Assembly (NCBI RefSeq): GCF_009932475.1
Contig: NZ_BJOV01000001.1
Span: 248,001-312,000 of the forward strand
Length of the DNA: 64,000 nt
Direction: 5' to 3'
Source of the DNA: Gordonia spumicola
GTDB lineage: Bacteria > Actinomycetota > Actinomycetes > Mycobacteriales > Mycobacteriaceae
Made by a program: the position numbers and the translations under genes. The notes beneath the pieces are model-generated. The model was not told where the DNA came from, searched no databases, and saw only the letters and a list, made by a program, of their open reading frames with translations. Each line of letters begins with the position of its first letter. Within the stretch, counting starts at the first letter, position 1. Positions 33,879 through 42,762 of the stretch are shown piece after piece.

Positions 33879-35600
33879 TCAGCCGTAGGTGAACGAGAAG
33901 ACCTGCAGCCCCGGCGACGCCGCGACCACCACACGACCGCGGTCGTCGTCGGCGGTCGAGACGATCTCGTGAAGGGTCGGCGGGCCGTCGATCGGTACGG
34001 TCGAGGTCGCCGAGCCGCTGGTCACGCGCAGGCTCCCGGTCCCGCCGACGACGATGTAGACGTGCTTGGCCCGGTACTCGAGCGCGATCGACGAGTCGGC
34101 GACGGCGGTCGCGCCCTGGTAGTCGAGCGTCCACCGGCCCCCGAGGGCGAACGAGTCGTCCGGCTGGTCGGCGGGCAGTGAGAAGTCGCCGACGCCCGCG
34201 GCGTACGAGCCGCCGCCCGCATAGTTGACGACCTTCCCGATTCCGAGATAGGTCTCCGGCGTCGTCGCCTCGGTCGGGGTCGTGTCCTGACGTTCGGACG
34301 GCTGCGGGAGCGAGACGCCCGGTCGGGCCTGGACGAGCAGTTCCCGGATGAGGCGCTCGGAGTCGGCGTACCCGCCCTCGCCGAACTCGATGTGCCGCAC
34401 GGTGCCGGACGCGTCGATGAGGTACTGGGCGGGCCAGTAGCTGTTCCGGTACGCGGTCCACGTGGAAAACGACGGGTCCAGGGCGATCGGGTACGTGATG
34501 CCGAGCCGTCCCGCGGCGTCGACGACGTTCGACGGCACCTTCTCGAAGGCGTACTCGGGCGTGTGCACACCGATCACCTCGAGCCCGCTGGAACGGTACC
34601 TGTCGTACCAGTCGACAACGTGGGGGATGGACCGCTGGCAGTTGATGCACGAGTACGCCCAGAAGTCGATGAGCACCACCTTTCCGCGCAGCTGCGAGAG
34701 GGTGAGCGGGGCGTCGCCCGGCGTGTTGAACCACTGGCTGATACCCGTGAGTCGAGGCGCGGCGCCACAGCTCTGCAGCCGGTCGGCTCCGTCGTCGCAG
34801 TTGGCGAGCTCCCGGTTCTCGTCAGTCACTATGCCGCCGAGTTGGAGTCGGGACGTCAGGCCGTCGGTGCCGCCGACGGAGTCCTGCAGCGCCCCCGTGT
34901 AGTCGGGGATCGCGCGTTGCAGGGCCGCGGGCACGTTCAACACGAGGCCGACGGCGAGCGCGATCATCACCACTCCGCCCGCGACCCGGATCGCCCGCTG
35001 CCGTTTCCGGAAGCCCGCGACGCGTTCGGCGATCCGTCGACCGGCGAGAGCGAAGACCAGCAGCGGAAGCGCGGCTCCTACCGCGAACGACACGGTCAAC
35101 GCGACCGTGTCGACGCCGATGCGGCCGGTGGCTCCGGCGACGACGATCGCGGCCAGGACCGGACCCGCGCACGGGACGTAGAGGACGCCGAGCGCCAACC
35201 CGAGCCCGAAGCCGGACTTGCCCTGCCCGACCCGGCGGGTGGGGAGGCGGGAGAAGGGCTTCTCCAGGAGTCGTTCGACGGGAGGGAAGATCAATCCGAC
35301 GCCGATCGTCGTCAGGACGATCAGGCCCGCCCAGCGGAACGCGTCCTGGGGGAGGCGGAGCAGCGACAGCAGGCTGGACCCGACGAGCGTCACGGTGGCG
35401 AAGCTGACCACCAGCCCGGCGATGACACGGTAGGGGCGGCTCCCCTCGACGAAGCGTCGTCGCAGGTCCGGCCGCTCGCCGTCGTCGTCGCGGGTGTTCT
35501 GCGCGCCCGACAGGAACACCACAGGCAGGACCGGGAGGATGCACGGCGAGATCCCGGTGATCAGGCCGCCGACGAATCCGATGAGCACGAGTGAGTTCAT
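33879..35600 (-). CDS. dipZ: DipZ-type CcdA/thioredoxin fusion for extracytoplasmic disulfide chemistry
   Basis: A 573-residue membrane protein. Residues 1-225 form a CcdA/DsbD-like six-helix domain with the paired redox cysteines C20 (ISPCILP) and C144 (VPCAGP). Residues about 285-430 form a thioredoxin domain outside the membrane, with C318-x-x-C321 in WAYSCINCQ. The last about 130 residues are a beta-rich DipZ C-terminal domain. It moves reducing power across the membrane. M. tuberculosis DipZ is longer (695). ATG at 35600 is chosen because the SigK-type -10 element lies at 35608-35612; transcription should begin at or next to 35600, giving a leaderless mRNA. ATG 35609 overlaps the -10 and is excluded. 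It diverges from the mpt83-like gene as dipZ does near mpt70/mpt83. Confidence 0.9.
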   Translation of the reverse strand: MNSLVLIGFVGGLITGISPCILPVLPVVFLSGAQNTRDDDGERPDLRRRFVEGSRPYRVIAGLVVSFATVTLVGSSLLSLLRLPQDAFRWAGLIVLTTIGVGLIFPPVERLLEKPFSRLPTRRVGQGKSGFGLGLALGVLYVPCAGPVLAAIVVAGATGRIGVDTVALTVSFAVGAALPLLVFALAGRRIAERVAGFRKRQRAIRVAGGVVMIALAVGLVLNVPAALQRAIPDYTGALQDSVGGTDGLTSRLQLGGIVTDENRELANCDDGADRLQSCGAAPRLTGISQWFNTPGDAPLTLSQLRGKVVLIDFWAYSCINCQRSIPHVVDWYDRYRSSGLEVIGVHTPEYAFEKVPSNVVDAAGRLGITYPIALDPSFSTWTAYRNSYWPAQYLIDASGTVRHIEFGEGGYADSERLIRELLVQARPGVSLPQPSERQDTTPTEATTPETYLGIGKVVNYAGGGSYAAGVGDFSLPADQPDDSFALGGRWTLDYQGATAVADSSIALEYRAKHVYIVVGGTGSLRVTSGSATSTVPIDGPPTLHEIVSTADDDRGRVVVAASPGLQVFSFTYG

Positions 35601-35607
35601 GCTCGGC

Positions 35608-35634
35608 ATTCGACGCCGCCGCGGCAGCGGATGG
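35608..35634 (-). promoter_or_regulatory. SigK-type promoter for dipZ
   Basis: On the minus strand CCATCC (35634-35629) is followed after 16 bases by CGAAT (35612-35608). This matches the reported mycobacterial SigK consensus (CCATCC, 16-17 bases, CGAAT). The expected start point, about 7 bases on, falls on the dipZ ATG at 35600. Confidence 0.8.
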
Positions 35635-35662
35635 GTCGGTGCCCCCGCGCCGCGGACCGCAC

Positions 35663-35689
35663 CCATCCGATCCGTCGACCGCTCCGAAT
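35663..35689 (+). promoter_or_regulatory. SigK-type promoter for the mpt83-like gene
   Basis: CCATCC at 35663-35668, a 16-base spacer, and CGAAT at 35685-35689 (CCGAAT if the preceding C is counted). It is back-to-back with the dipZ promoter, 28 bp away. It would give a leader of about 55 bases before the ATG at 35751. Confidence 0.82.
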
Positions 35690-35750
35690 GGCTCCTGTCA
35701 CACATCGAGTCGCCGGCGATCGGCCGGGACTCACGACAAGGGAGCAGTCG

Positions 35751-36410
35751 ATGAGGATCACGAAGAACACCGGAGTGAAAATGGCGGCCGTGGCCTTCGC
35801 GGCAGCGTTGGCGACGACGACGGCCGCATGTTCGAACGACGACTCGTCCAGCGCGGCGGACACGTCGACCACGGCGATGACGGCCACGAGTGCGATGACC
35901 GCCGATCCGGCGGCCGACCTCGTCGGGCCCGGCTGCGGCGACTACGCGAAGAAGGTGCCGACCGGACCGGGGTCGGTGACCGGCATGTCGACGGAGCCCC
36001 TCGCCGTCGCGGCGTCCAACAATCCGCTGCTGACCACGCTGACGTCGGCGGTGTCGGGCAAGCTCAACCCTGACGTGAACCTCGTCGACACGCTCAACGG
36101 GGGAGAGTTCACGGTGTTCGCCCCGGTCGACGACGCCTTCGCGAAGGTCCCGGCCGCGACCCTCGACTCGTTGAAGACCGACGCGCCCGGGCTCACGTCT
36201 CTGCTGACCTACCACGTCGTCTCGGGCCAGACGGCGCCGTCGAGCGTCGTGGGCGAACACAAGACCGTCGAGGGGTCGACGCTCGAGGTGACCGGAAGCG
36301 GCGACGACCTCAAGGTCAATGGGGCATCGGTGATCTGCGGCGGTGTGCACACCGCGAACGCGACCGTCTACCTGATCGACGGGGTCTTGATGCCGCCCGC
36401 GAAGAAGTAG
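35751..36410 (+). CDS. Fasciclin-domain lipoprotein (MPT83/MPT70-like)
   Basis: A 219-residue lipoprotein, against 220 for MPT83. The signal peptide ends in a lipobox with C27 (LATTTAAC). A Ser/Thr/Ala-rich linker follows, then one fasciclin domain (about 80-219) with [20 protein letters not shown] and [10 protein letters not shown]. Cysteines in GPGCGDY and VICGGV could form the disulfide seen in this family. It would be anchored on the outer face of the membrane, perhaps for adhesion. AAGGGAG is 6-7 bases before ATG 35751. Its divergence from dipZ and its SigK-type promoter reproduce the M. tuberculosis mpt83/dipZ/mpt70 arrangement, and the disulfide suggests it is a DipZ client (inference). 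Confidence 0.92.
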   Translation: MRITKNTGVKMAAVAFAAALATTTAACSNDDSSSAADTSTTAMTATSAMTADPAADLVGPGCGDYAKKVPTGPGSVTGMSTEPLAVAASNNPLLTTLTSAVSGKLNPDVNLVDTLNGGEFTVFAPVDDAFAKVPAATLDSLKTDAPGLTSLLTYHVVSGQTAPSSVVGEHKTVEGSTLEVTGSGDDLKVNGASVICGGVHTANATVYLIDGVLMPPAKK

Positions 36411-36445
36411 CGGCGGCCGACGTCCGTCACGGGCAGGCTGGAGTC

Positions 36446-37780
36446 ATGAGCATCGAGTTCACGAGCACCGTCGACGCGCCGATCGACGAGGTCTTCGACT
36501 GGTTCGGGCGTCCGGGGGCGCTGCGCCGCCTCCTTCCGCCGTGGCAGCCCATGCGCGCGATGAGTGAGGCCGGCTCGTTGGCGGACGGCCGGGCCGTGTT
36601 GGGCCTGCCCGCCGGTCTGGTGTGGCACGCCCAGCACATGGGCGCGGAGTTCTCGCCGCCGCACCGTTTCGTCGACGAGCGTGTCGTCGACGGCCCGGCG
36701 AGCGCTCCCGCGGCGCTCGCCGGGCCGTGGCGTCACGTGCACGACTTCCGGGAGGCTCCGGGCGGTGGCACCGTCATGATCGACCGCGTGCGCACCCCGG
36801 TGCCGGAGGCGCTCCTCCGGTCCACGTTCGAGTTCCGGCACCGTCAGGTGGCCGACGATCTCGCCGCGCACCGCACCTCGCGGCGCGGCGGCCTCGCCCC
36901 GTCGACGATCGCGGTGACGGGCGCGTCCGGGCTGGTCGGTTCGGCGCTGTGCGCCTTCCTGTCGACCGGAGGTCACCGCGTGATCAGGCTGGTCCGGCGG
37001 GCAGCGGACGGTCCGAACACTCGACTGTGGGACCCGGCGTCGCCCGCATCGGACCTGCTCGACGACGTCGACGCGGTGGTGCACCTGGCGGGCGAGCCGA
37101 TCGCGGGCAGGTTCACCGACGGCCACAAGGCGGCGATCCGCGACTCCCGCGTCGAGCCGACACGCCGCCTGGCCGATCTCGCCGCGGCGTCGCCGACGGT
37201 CCGCACGTTCGTCAGCGCGTCGGCGATCGGCTTCTACGGGTTCGACCGACCGGATGCGGTGAGCGAGTCGTCGTCGAAGGGCGGGGGATTCCTGGCCGAC
37301 GTCGTCGACGAGTGGGAACGAGCGGCGCGGGTGTCTGGCGTGCGAAGCGTCCACGTCCGGACGGGCATCGTCCAGAGCCCGCTCGGCGGCACCCTCCGAC
37401 TGCAGCGCCCGATCTATGCGGCCGGGCTCGGCGGTCGCATCGGAACCGGCCGCCAACGGCTGTCGTGGATCGACCTCGACGATCTGCTCGACGTCTACCT
37501 CCGCGCGCTGTTCGACGACAGGCTCGACGGCCCGGTCAACGCCGTCGCGCCCGGACCGGTGACCGCCCAGGAGTACGCGGCGACCCTGGGCCGGGTGCTC
37601 CGCCGTCCGGCGGTGCTTCCGGTCCCCGCGTTCGGGCCGGCGCTGCTCCTCGGCCGACAGGGCGCACGCGAACTGGCCGCCGCCGATCAGCACGTGTCGT
37701 GCGGTGCGCTCGACGCCGTCGGACACACGTTCCGGCATCCGACGCTGGAGGCGTCGCTGCGGCATCAACTCGGTCGATGA
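36446..37780 (+). CDS. TIGR01777-type NAD(P) epimerase with N-terminal SRPBCC domain
   Basis: A 444-residue fusion. Residues 1-145 form an SRPBCC (START-like) ligand-binding domain beginning MSIEFTSTVDAPIDEVFDWF. Residues about 150-444 are a YfcH/SDR39U1-type epimerase, with the nucleotide motif IAVTGASGLVGSALCAFL and the segment VHLAGEPIAGRFTDGHK. The exact reaction of this family is not established. It starts 35 bp after the fasciclin gene on the same strand, with a modest ribosome site (CTGGAG), so it may be read from the same SigK-type promoter. This gene is not part of the M. tuberculosis sigK or mpt83 loci. Confidence 0.82.
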   Translation: MSIEFTSTVDAPIDEVFDWFGRPGALRRLLPPWQPMRAMSEAGSLADGRAVLGLPAGLVWHAQHMGAEFSPPHRFVDERVVDGPASAPAALAGPWRHVHDFREAPGGGTVMIDRVRTPVPEALLRSTFEFRHRQVADDLAAHRTSRRGGLAPSTIAVTGASGLVGSALCAFLSTGGHRVIRLVRRAADGPNTRLWDPASPASDLLDDVDAVVHLAGEPIAGRFTDGHKAAIRDSRVEPTRRLADLAAASPTVRTFVSASAIGFYGFDRPDAVSESSSKGGGFLADVVDEWERAARVSGVRSVHVRTGIVQSPLGGTLRLQRPIYAAGLGGRIGTGRQRLSWIDLDDLLDVYLRALFDDRLDGPVNAVAPGPVTAQEYAATLGRVLRRPAVLPVPAFGPALLLGRQGARELAAADQHVSCGALDAVGHTFRHPTLEASLRHQLGR

Positions 37781-37799
37781 CGGCCTGATCGGGCTCGAC

Positions 37800-37826
37800 C
37801 CATCCGATCCTCGCGCGGCTCCGAAT
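37800..37826 (+). promoter_or_regulatory. SigK-type promoter for the flavoprotein-sigK operon
   Basis: CCATCC at 37800-37805, a 16-base spacer, CGAAT at 37822-37826. Within the spacer and flanks it is strongly similar to the promoter at 35663 (both have CCATCCGATCC and GCTCCGAATG). The predicted start point is about 37833, which coincides with the GTG at 37834. The same operon carries sigK, implying positive autoregulation. Confidence 0.82.
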
Positions 37827-37833
37827 GCCGTGC

Positions 37834-39156
37834 GTGAACACTCCATCACCACTGCCGCCCCGATCGTCCGTCGCAGTCGTCGGAAGCGGAGTCGCGGGCC
37901 TGACCGCGGCGCACCTGCTGTCGCGCGAGCACACCGTCACCGTCTTCGAGGCCGACGGACGGCTCGGCGGGCACGCGCACACCCAGCGGCTGACGACGTC
38001 GGACGGGCGAGCACACCGCGTCGACACCGGATTCATCGTCCACAACGACCGGACCTATCCGACACTCCTGCGATTGTTCGCCGAACTCGGGGTGGCGACT
38101 CGGGAGACCGACATGTCGATGTCGGTCACCTCCGAGGCCACCGGCCTGGAGTACGCCGGGGCCCGCGGCATCGGCGGGCTGTTCCCCTCCGTCCGGAACC
38201 TGACGAGCGCGCGTCATCTCCGGATGCTCGTCGAGGTCCGCCGCTTCCACCGCCTCGCCCGCGAACTGCTCGACGGGCCGTCGGACGACGTCCCGCTGCA
38301 CCGCTTCGTCCGCACGGCGGGACTGTCGGACTACTTCGTCGACAACTTCCTGCTGCCACTGGTCGCCGCGGTGTGGTCGTGCGACTCCGCGACCGCCGCC
38401 GACTACCCGGCCCGCCACCTGTTCACGTTCCTCGACCATCACGGGATGCTCACGGTGTTCGGGTCTCCGACGTGGCGGACCGTCGTCGGCGGATCGGCGA
38501 CCTACGTCGAGGCGGTGTCGCGCGGGATCGACGCGTCCGGCGGAGCCATCCGGACGTCGTCGCCGGTGATCGGGCTGCGCGAGAGCGCCGACGGCGTCGT
38601 CCTGCGCACCGCCGACACGACGGACGTGTACGACGCGGTCGTCGTCGCGACGCACCCGCACCAGGCGTTGGCGCTGCTCGACGAGCCGACCGCGGTGCAG
38701 CGCTCGGTCCTCGGGGCCATCCGGTACGCGGCCAAGCACGCGGTCCTGCACACCGACGAGGCACTGCTCCCGCGTGCCGAGCGGGCCCGCGCGTCGTGGA
38801 ACTACCAGATCCGCGACGACGGGCGCGAGGTCGCCGTCACCTACGACCTGACCCGCCTGATGCGTCTTCCGTCGTCGCCCGAGCGGGCGCTGGTCACGAT
38901 GGGGCGGACCGACCTCGTCGACCCGGCGAGGATCGTCGCGGAGATGACGTACGAGCATCCGGTGTACGACCTGGACTCCGTCGCGGCGCAGCGCCGACTC
39001 GCCGAGGTCGGCACGCCACGGACGGCGTTCGCGGGCGCGTACCGCGGGTGGGGTTTCCACGAGGACGGCGCGGCGGCGGGCGCGGCGGCCGCGCTCGGCT
39101 TCGGCGGACGGTGGGGACGGACCGGCGACGACCGGCTCGCCGAGGCGGCGCGATGA
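37834..39156 (+). CDS. FAD-dependent amine-oxidase-like protein (Rv0449c-like)
   Basis: A 440-residue NAD(P)/FAD-binding protein. The dinucleotide motif is VAVVGSGVAGLTAAHLLS followed by VFEADGRLGGHAHT, and the C-terminal FAD stretch is FAGAYRGWGFHEDGAAAG. It corresponds in type and gene order to Rv0449c upstream of M. tuberculosis sigK. Many relatives precede DUF1365 and cyclopropane-synthase-like genes, implying lipid modification. The first in-frame ATG (37825) overlaps the -10 of the SigK-type promoter, so GTG at 37834, on or next to the predicted transcription start, is the likelier start of a leaderless mRNA. Its stop overlaps the next ATG (ATGA). Confidence 0.85.
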   Translation: MNTPSPLPPRSSVAVVGSGVAGLTAAHLLSREHTVTVFEADGRLGGHAHTQRLTTSDGRAHRVDTGFIVHNDRTYPTLLRLFAELGVATRETDMSMSVTSEATGLEYAGARGIGGLFPSVRNLTSARHLRMLVEVRRFHRLARELLDGPSDDVPLHRFVRTAGLSDYFVDNFLLPLVAAVWSCDSATAADYPARHLFTFLDHHGMLTVFGSPTWRTVVGGSATYVEAVSRGIDASGGAIRTSSPVIGLRESADGVVLRTADTTDVYDAVVVATHPHQALALLDEPTAVQRSVLGAIRYAAKHAVLHTDEALLPRAERARASWNYQIRDDGREVAVTYDLTRLMRLPSSPERALVTMGRTDLVDPARIVAEMTYEHPVYDLDSVAAQRRLAEVGTPRTAFAGAYRGWGFHEDGAAAGAAAALGFGGRWGRTGDDRLAEAAR

Positions 39157-39893
39157 CTCGCGCGCACATCGTCCCGGTCCGGATAACGCACGTGCGGAGA
39201 GCGCCGGTCGACCACCGGTTCGCCTACCGCGGGCTGCTCTGGCTGATCGACGTGGACAGCCCGCCGACGCTGCCGATCGGACTCGGGTGGCTCGCGCGGT
39301 TCGCGCCGGACGATCACTTCGCGCGGGAGTCGTCGCCGGGCCGGTCGCTGCGGGACAAGCTCGACGACGCGGTGCGCGCGCAGGGAGTCGAGGCCCCGAC
39401 CGGCCGAGTGGTCGCCCTCGCCTCACCGCGCGTGGCGGGCCACACGTTCAATCCGCTGAGCGTCTACTGGTGCCACGACCGGGACGGCGCCCTGGCGTAC
39501 GTGGTCGCCGAGGTCCACAACACGTACGGCGGCAGACACACCTACCTGGTCCGCACCGACGACGAGGGACGCGCCGTCGTCGACAAGGAGTTCTACGTGT
39601 CGCCGTTCAACGACGTCGACGGCGAGTACCGACTCCGACTGCCCGAGCCGACACCCGACGGCCGGGTGTCGGTCGCGGTCGTCCTCGACCGTGCCGGGCA
39701 GCCGCCGTTCACGGCCGCAGTGTCCGGGCGTGCCCGACCCGCCACGATCCCGGCCGTGCTGCGGGCGAATCTCACATCGCCGTTCGCGCCCTGGCTGGTG
39801 ACGCTGCGCATCCGCTTCCAGGGCATCCGACTGTGGGCGGCGGGCGTCCCGGTCGTCCCCCGACCCCGAACCGCACGACGAGAGGCAGCCTGA
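39153..39893 (+). CDS. DUF1365 family protein (Rv0448c-like)
   Basis: A 246-residue member of DUF1365. It starts with THVRRAPVDHRFAYRGLLWLIDVD. Family landmarks are FNPLSVYWCHDRDG, EVHNTYGGRHTYLV and KEFYVSPFNDVDGEY. The function is unknown; the genes regularly lie between the flavoprotein and the fatty-acid methyltransferase, so a part in fatty-acid or lipid modification is inferred. It is coupled on both sides: ATGA overlap upstream and TGATG downstream. Confidence 0.88.
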   Translation: MTRAHIVPVRITHVRRAPVDHRFAYRGLLWLIDVDSPPTLPIGLGWLARFAPDDHFARESSPGRSLRDKLDDAVRAQGVEAPTGRVVALASPRVAGHTFNPLSVYWCHDRDGALAYVVAEVHNTYGGRHTYLVRTDDEGRAVVDKEFYVSPFNDVDGEYRLRLPEPTPDGRVSVAVVLDRAGQPPFTAAVSGRARPATIPAVLRANLTSPFAPWLVTLRIRFQGIRLWAAGVPVVPRPRTARREAA

Positions 39894-41167
39894 TGACCGT
39901 CGACCGAGACGACCGCCCGTCCATCTCCCGAACCGACCGGACCGGCAGACCCGCGGTGGAGCCCGCACCCGACTCCGCGGCGGCGGCGGTCCGCGGCGTG
40001 GCCGCGCGCGTGCTGTTCCGCAGGACCGCACGCGCCGCGCAGGTGACCGTCGACGACGGGAGCACCCGGTCCGAGGCCGGGGGAGGCGGGCCGACGATGA
40101 CCCTCGTCGACCCCGATGCGATGTTCCGACGTCTCGGATCGTCCGGCCTGATCGGTTTGGGCGAGGCGTACATGGCGGGCGAATGGACGGCGGACGACCT
40201 CGTCGGCGTCCTCGTCCCGTTCGCCGAACGGGTCGGAACACTCGTGCCGCCCGCCCTCCAGCGACTCCGACGCCTGGTGTTGCCGTCGCAGCCGCCGGAG
40301 GAGGAGAACACGGTCGACAACACGCGGTCGAACATCTCGCGGCACTACGACCTGTCCAACGAGCTGTTCGCGCTGTTCCTCGACGAGACGCTCACGTACT
40401 CGAGCGCGCACTTCGAGTCGGACGTCGCCGCGGAGCGCGCCACGGCGCACGATCTCGCCCGCGCCCAGCGCGTCAAGATCGACAGGCTGCTCGATCACGC
40501 CGGGGTCGGACCTGGCACGCGGGTCCTCGAGATCGGAACCGGCTGGGGCGAGCTGGCAGTACGCGCCGCGGCCCGCGGTGCGACGGTCCGGTCCGTCACC
40601 CTGTCGGCCGAGCAGCGCCTGCACGCGCGTCGGAAGGCGCGTGACTGCGGGTTCGAGGACCGGATCCGCGTCGACCTGCTCGACTACCGCGCGGTTCACG
40701 GCGAATACGACGCCGTCGTGTCCGTCGAGATGATCGAGGCGGTCGGCATGGCCTACTGGCCCACGTACTTCGCGACCGTCGAGCGTCTCCTCGCTCCCGG
40801 CGGACGCGCGGCGATCCAGGCGATCACCATGCCGCACGACCGGATGATCGCGTCGGCGGGAACCTACACGTGGATCCACAAGTACATCTTCCCCGGCGGT
40901 CAGATCCCGTCGAAGGAGGCCATGCGGGACGCGGCGGCGGGTGCGGGCCTCCGGGTCGACGAGACGGACGCGTTCGGCGTCCACTACGCGCGCACGCTGC
41001 GGCTGTGGCGCGAGCGGTTCGAGGCGAACTGGCCGCGGATCGCCGACCTCGGGTTCGACGAGACGTTCCGGCGGATGTGGACGTTCTACCTCGCCTACTC
41101 CGAGGCCGGGTTCGCGTCCGGATACCTCGACGTGGTGCAGGTCCGGCTCGTGCGGGACCGGCGATGA
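39893..41167 (+). CDS. ufaA1: Cyclopropane-fatty-acid-synthase-like methyltransferase (UfaA1-like)
   Basis: A 424-residue SAM-dependent methyltransferase; M. tuberculosis UfaA1 has 427. An N-terminal extension of about 130 residues precedes the CFA-synthase core. The core includes SRHYDLSNELFALFLDETLTYSS, the SAM-binding VLEIGTGWGELAVRAA and EMIEAVGMAYWPTYF. UfaA1 has been linked to methylation of oleate to tuberculostearic acid together with a flavoprotein. The FAD protein upstream makes that role plausible here (inference). In M. tuberculosis a DUF1295 gene (Rv0446c) lies between ufaA1 and sigK; here it is missing and a 119-bp gap follows. Confidence 0.85.
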   Translation: MTVDRDDRPSISRTDRTGRPAVEPAPDSAAAAVRGVAARVLFRRTARAAQVTVDDGSTRSEAGGGGPTMTLVDPDAMFRRLGSSGLIGLGEAYMAGEWTADDLVGVLVPFAERVGTLVPPALQRLRRLVLPSQPPEEENTVDNTRSNISRHYDLSNELFALFLDETLTYSSAHFESDVAAERATAHDLARAQRVKIDRLLDHAGVGPGTRVLEIGTGWGELAVRAAARGATVRSVTLSAEQRLHARRKARDCGFEDRIRVDLLDYRAVHGEYDAVVSVEMIEAVGMAYWPTYFATVERLLAPGGRAAIQAITMPHDRMIASAGTYTWIHKYIFPGGQIPSKEAMRDAAAGAGLRVDETDAFGVHYARTLRLWRERFEANWPRIADLGFDETFRRMWTFYLAYSEAGFASGYLDVVQVRLVRDRR

Positions 41168-41286
41168 GCGGCCGTCCGCGCGGGGCGTGGTCGGCGTCGG
41201 CGTGACGGGCGGTGGGACGCGTGGTGATCGGGAATCCGGCGAGGTCCAGGGTTACGCTGGACCTCGATGACCTCTGGAGACCAGTC

Positions 41287-41850
41287 GTGACGCGAGCCGA
41301 CACCGATGCGCACGTCCTCGTCGACCTGCTCGCGAGCGCCGCGGACGGCGACGTGGAGGCGTTCGCCGACCTGTACGACCGCACGAGTGCGCGGGTGTAC
41401 GGCATGGTGCTGCGGGTCCTGCGCGACCCCGGCTACTCCGAGGAGACGACCCAAGAGGTGTACCTGCAGGTGTGGCGGGGCGCGGCGCGGTACGACCCGG
41501 CCGAGGGATCGCCGGTCGCGTGGCTGCTGTCGATCGCGCACCGTCGTGCCGTGGACCGGGTGCGGTCGGAGACGTCCGCCGCGCGGCGCGAGTCGGACTA
41601 CGGCGCGCGTGAGCTCACCTCCGTCGCGGACTACGTCGGCGACGAGGTCCAGGCGCGGGACGACGGCCGCCGCATCCGGAACTGCCTCGGCACGCTCAGC
41701 GAACGGCAGGCCGAAGCGGTGGGCCTGGCATACTACGGCGGCCTCTCGTACAGCGAAGTCGCCGAGCGGCTCACCGTCGGACTGCCCGCGGTGAAGAGTC
41801 GGATCAGAGACGGACTGCGACGTCTGAGGGGGTGTTTGGAGAATGGCTGA
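41287..41850 (+). CDS. sigK: ECF sigma factor SigK
   Basis: A 187-residue extracytoplasmic-function sigma factor, the same length as M. tuberculosis SigK. Region 2 includes FADLYDRTSARVYGMVLRVL and the region after QEVYLQVWRGAARYD. Region 4 includes LSERQAEAVGLAYYGGLSYSEVAERL. C133 and C183 are present at the very positions reported to form the redox-sensing disulfide in M. tuberculosis SigK. GTG at 41287 is chosen from TGGAG 8 bases upstream, length and cysteine numbering. It directs the three CCATCC/CGAAT promoters of this locus. Its stop is overlapped by rskA (8 bp), coupling it to its inhibitor. Confidence 0.95.
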   Translation: MTRADTDAHVLVDLLASAADGDVEAFADLYDRTSARVYGMVLRVLRDPGYSEETTQEVYLQVWRGAARYDPAEGSPVAWLLSIAHRRAVDRVRSETSAARRESDYGARELTSVADYVGDEVQARDDGRRIRNCLGTLSERQAEAVGLAYYGGLSYSEVAERLTVGLPAVKSRIRDGLRRLRGCLENG

Positions 41851-42559
41851 CGACACCGCGGGCGACGACCTGCTCGATCAGGCCGTGCCCTTCGCGCTCG
41901 ACGCGCTCACCGAACTCGAGCGCGCCCGGCTGACGGCTCGCCTCGACTCGGCGTCGCCGATCGTCCGCGACGCCTTCGCCGCCGAGGTCGCGGAGATCCG
42001 CGAGACGCTCGCCGACATCGCCGAGACCACGGCTCTGGCTCCGCCCGCCGCGCTGCGCGCCGAGCTCGTCGAGTTCGCGCGGGCCGACACCGGGCGTGCA
42101 GCGTCCGCTCCGTCGAGACGACGACTGTGGGCGGTGGCCGCGGCCGCGGCGGTCGTGATCGGCGTCGGCGGCGGAGTCGTCGGGTACACGCTGTCCCGGG
42201 ACCCGGCGCCCGCCCAGACCACGGCCGGGCGCGTGTTCGGCTCCGCCGACGTCCGCACCACCACGGGGACCCTCGCCACCGGCCGTGCCTCGGTCACCTA
42301 CTCGCCGTCGACGGGCGCAGGCGTCCTCGTGATGAACGACGTCCCGCCGCCCGCGGCAGGCACTGTGTATCAGCTCTGGCTCGTCGGCCCGAGCGGAGCC
42401 CGTCTCGGCGGTGTGATGACGCGGGACGATGTCGCGCCCTCCACCACGGCGACCGTCGACGACCTCGGCGACGCCACGTCGATCGCGTTCACCGTCGGCG
42501 ACGCGTCGGAGCCGGATCGCATGATCAGTGCTCCGGTCGCAAGCCTTCCGTTGAGCTGA
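41843..42559 (+). CDS. rskA: Anti-sigma-K factor RskA
   Basis: A 238-residue single-pass membrane anti-sigma factor; the M. tuberculosis protein has 232. The cytoplasmic anti-sigma domain (1-90) begins DDLLDQAVPFALDALTELE. One membrane span covers about 95-117 after the basic SRRR. The outside RskA C-terminal domain contains the family pattern AGTVYQLWLVGPSG. It holds SigK inactive until cut by regulated proteolysis, as described for mycobacteria. There is no zinc-binding HxxxCxxC, so sensing is not of the ZAS type. It overlaps sigK by 8 bp. Confidence 0.93.
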   Translation: MADDTAGDDLLDQAVPFALDALTELERARLTARLDSASPIVRDAFAAEVAEIRETLADIAETTALAPPAALRAELVEFARADTGRAASAPSRRRLWAVAAAAAVVIGVGGGVVGYTLSRDPAPAQTTAGRVFGSADVRTTTGTLATGRASVTYSPSTGAGVLVMNDVPPPAAGTVYQLWLVGPSGARLGGVMTRDDVAPSTTATVDDLGDATSIAFTVGDASEPDRMISAPVASLPLS

Positions 42560-42698
42560 GTCGTCCACCCCAGGAGCAGTGTCGCGAAGCGTCTGGGGTC
42601 ACACGGTGCCGTAGATATGCGATTCCGGCGGACCGGCGCACCGATCGCGTCGTTGTGACTGATCGTGGCCGTCGAACTCACGGGCGAACCTATTGTGA

Positions 42699-42714
42699 TA
42701 GAACACATATTCGA
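42699..42714 (+). promoter_or_regulatory. LexA/SOS-like box upstream of the DUF222-HNH gene
   Basis: TAGAACACATATTCGA matches the actinobacterial SOS box (TCGAAC-N4-GTTCGA) at 10 of 12 defined positions. It lies 48 bp before the HNH gene ATG. In M. tuberculosis, genes of the same 13E12 family are known members of the LexA regulon. The gap 42560-42762 shows nothing else of note. Confidence 0.5.
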
Positions 42715-42762
42715 CTAGAATGGAGACAGCAAAGACCAGGCACTCGACGGGAGGTGGACGCC

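Noticed and set aside
35601-35609. ATG at 35609 as the dipZ start
   Set aside because: It overlaps the -10 element of the SigK-type promoter, so it would not be in the mRNA; ATG 35600 lies at the predicted transcription start.
33879-36350. A single 823-residue minus-strand frame covering dipZ and its upstream region
   Set aside because: Beyond 35600 the frame is antisense to the fasciclin gene and contains no recognisable domain; the CcdA fold begins at MNSLVL.
37825-37827. ATG at 37825 as the flavoprotein start
   Set aside because: It lies inside the CGAAT -10 element; GTG 37834 fits the predicted transcription start.
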